This document shows positions 63,979 through 64,000 of a stretch of 64,000 nt of DNA, in pieces. A program made the position numbers and the translations under genes. Below the pieces are notes generated by a model. That model made no database searches. It saw only the letters and a list, made by a program, of their open reading frames with translations, and had not been told where the DNA came from. The number at the start of each line of letters is the position of its first letter. Within the stretch, counting starts at the first letter, position 1. The stretch comes from DATCJA01 sp963814955 (GTDB taxonomy: Bacteria > Acidobacteriota > Vicinamibacteria > Vicinamibacterales > UBA2999), in assembly GCA_963814955.1 (NCBI GenBank), contig CAWFEX010000016.1, forward strand, positions 62,001-126,000, given 5' to 3'.

Positions 63979-64000
63979 ATGAATCGCGTTTTGCGCGCGC
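63979..64000 (+). CDS. Start of an unknown gene cut by the window end
   Basis: ATG 63979 preceded by GCGAGGAGGCC and, further up, by a strong promoter. Only MNRVLRA is visible; a basic start like this could begin a signal peptide. Confidence 0.4.

Overview
The window looks like chromosome of an Acidobacteriota, most likely class Vicinamibacteria. This is an inference from content: high GC; five large TonB-dependent receptors with an N-terminal carboxypeptidase-regulatory-like domain; many small DUF6152-type proteins; Tat-exported amidohydrolases; DUF5916 and two-haem PufC-like cytochromes; a Ser/Thr kinase remnant joined to a TolB-like propeller. No rRNA, tRNA, CRISPR array, phage or recognisable transposase gene was seen.

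Layout. 1-5.6 kb (minus): a receptor running off the left edge, then three tandem Tat-signal amidohydrolases of the ACMSD-like type. 5.8-9.5 kb: two joined alpha/beta-hydrolase units and an NHL-repeat propeller. 9.6-15.1 kb: a badly frame-disrupted membrane spermidine-synthase-like/TPR gene, an MFS transporter and a lone ABC ATPase. 15.1-16.5 kb: a four-helix-bundle (S23/IVP-type) gene between inverted arrays of 7-bp repeats, overlapping a hydroxyisobutyrate-dehydrogenase-like gene. 16.7-21.2 kb: a receptor and an exported methyltransferase-like protein. 21.2-27.0 kb: a surface-glycan or specialised-metabolite island (sulfotransferase, DegT aminotransferase, glycosyltransferase-like protein, two methyltransferases, FemAB-like protein). 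27.3-63.8 kb: a large paralogous region built from four parts: receptors; small DUF6152 proteins; an uncharacterised secreted ~275-residue family (called family X here, with type A and type B members); and cytochromes. It ends in a minus-strand operon (metallo-beta-lactamase fold, a WxxxxxEDW-type secreted protein, a divergent X-like protein, DUF5916), then a PEBP/YbhB protein and another DUF6152.

How the genes may work together. Nearly all products in 27-63 kb have export signals, so this is a periplasm/outer-membrane inventory. The most suggestive unit is X - DUF6152 - two-haem cytochrome (45519-47948), with gaps of 9-13 nt. All seven DUF6152 proteins are predicted to start, after signal cleavage, with His-His, and all keep a later Asn-Pro-His. 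That is the ligand pattern expected of a copper histidine brace. I suggest a periplasmic metal/redox system served by cytochromes and receptors; this is an inference and untested.

Two cross-cutting observations. First, intergenic DNA is full of short repeats: palindromes of the form GTAG-arm-CTTYAG-arm' whose arms vary but stay paired, 7-bp-period arrays and 8-bp-period arrays. Several of these are read in frame as signal peptides or protein ends. Second, about thirty apparent single-base frameshifts interrupt otherwise conserved genes. Many probably reflect consensus errors, and genes marked frameshifted below should be read with that in mind.
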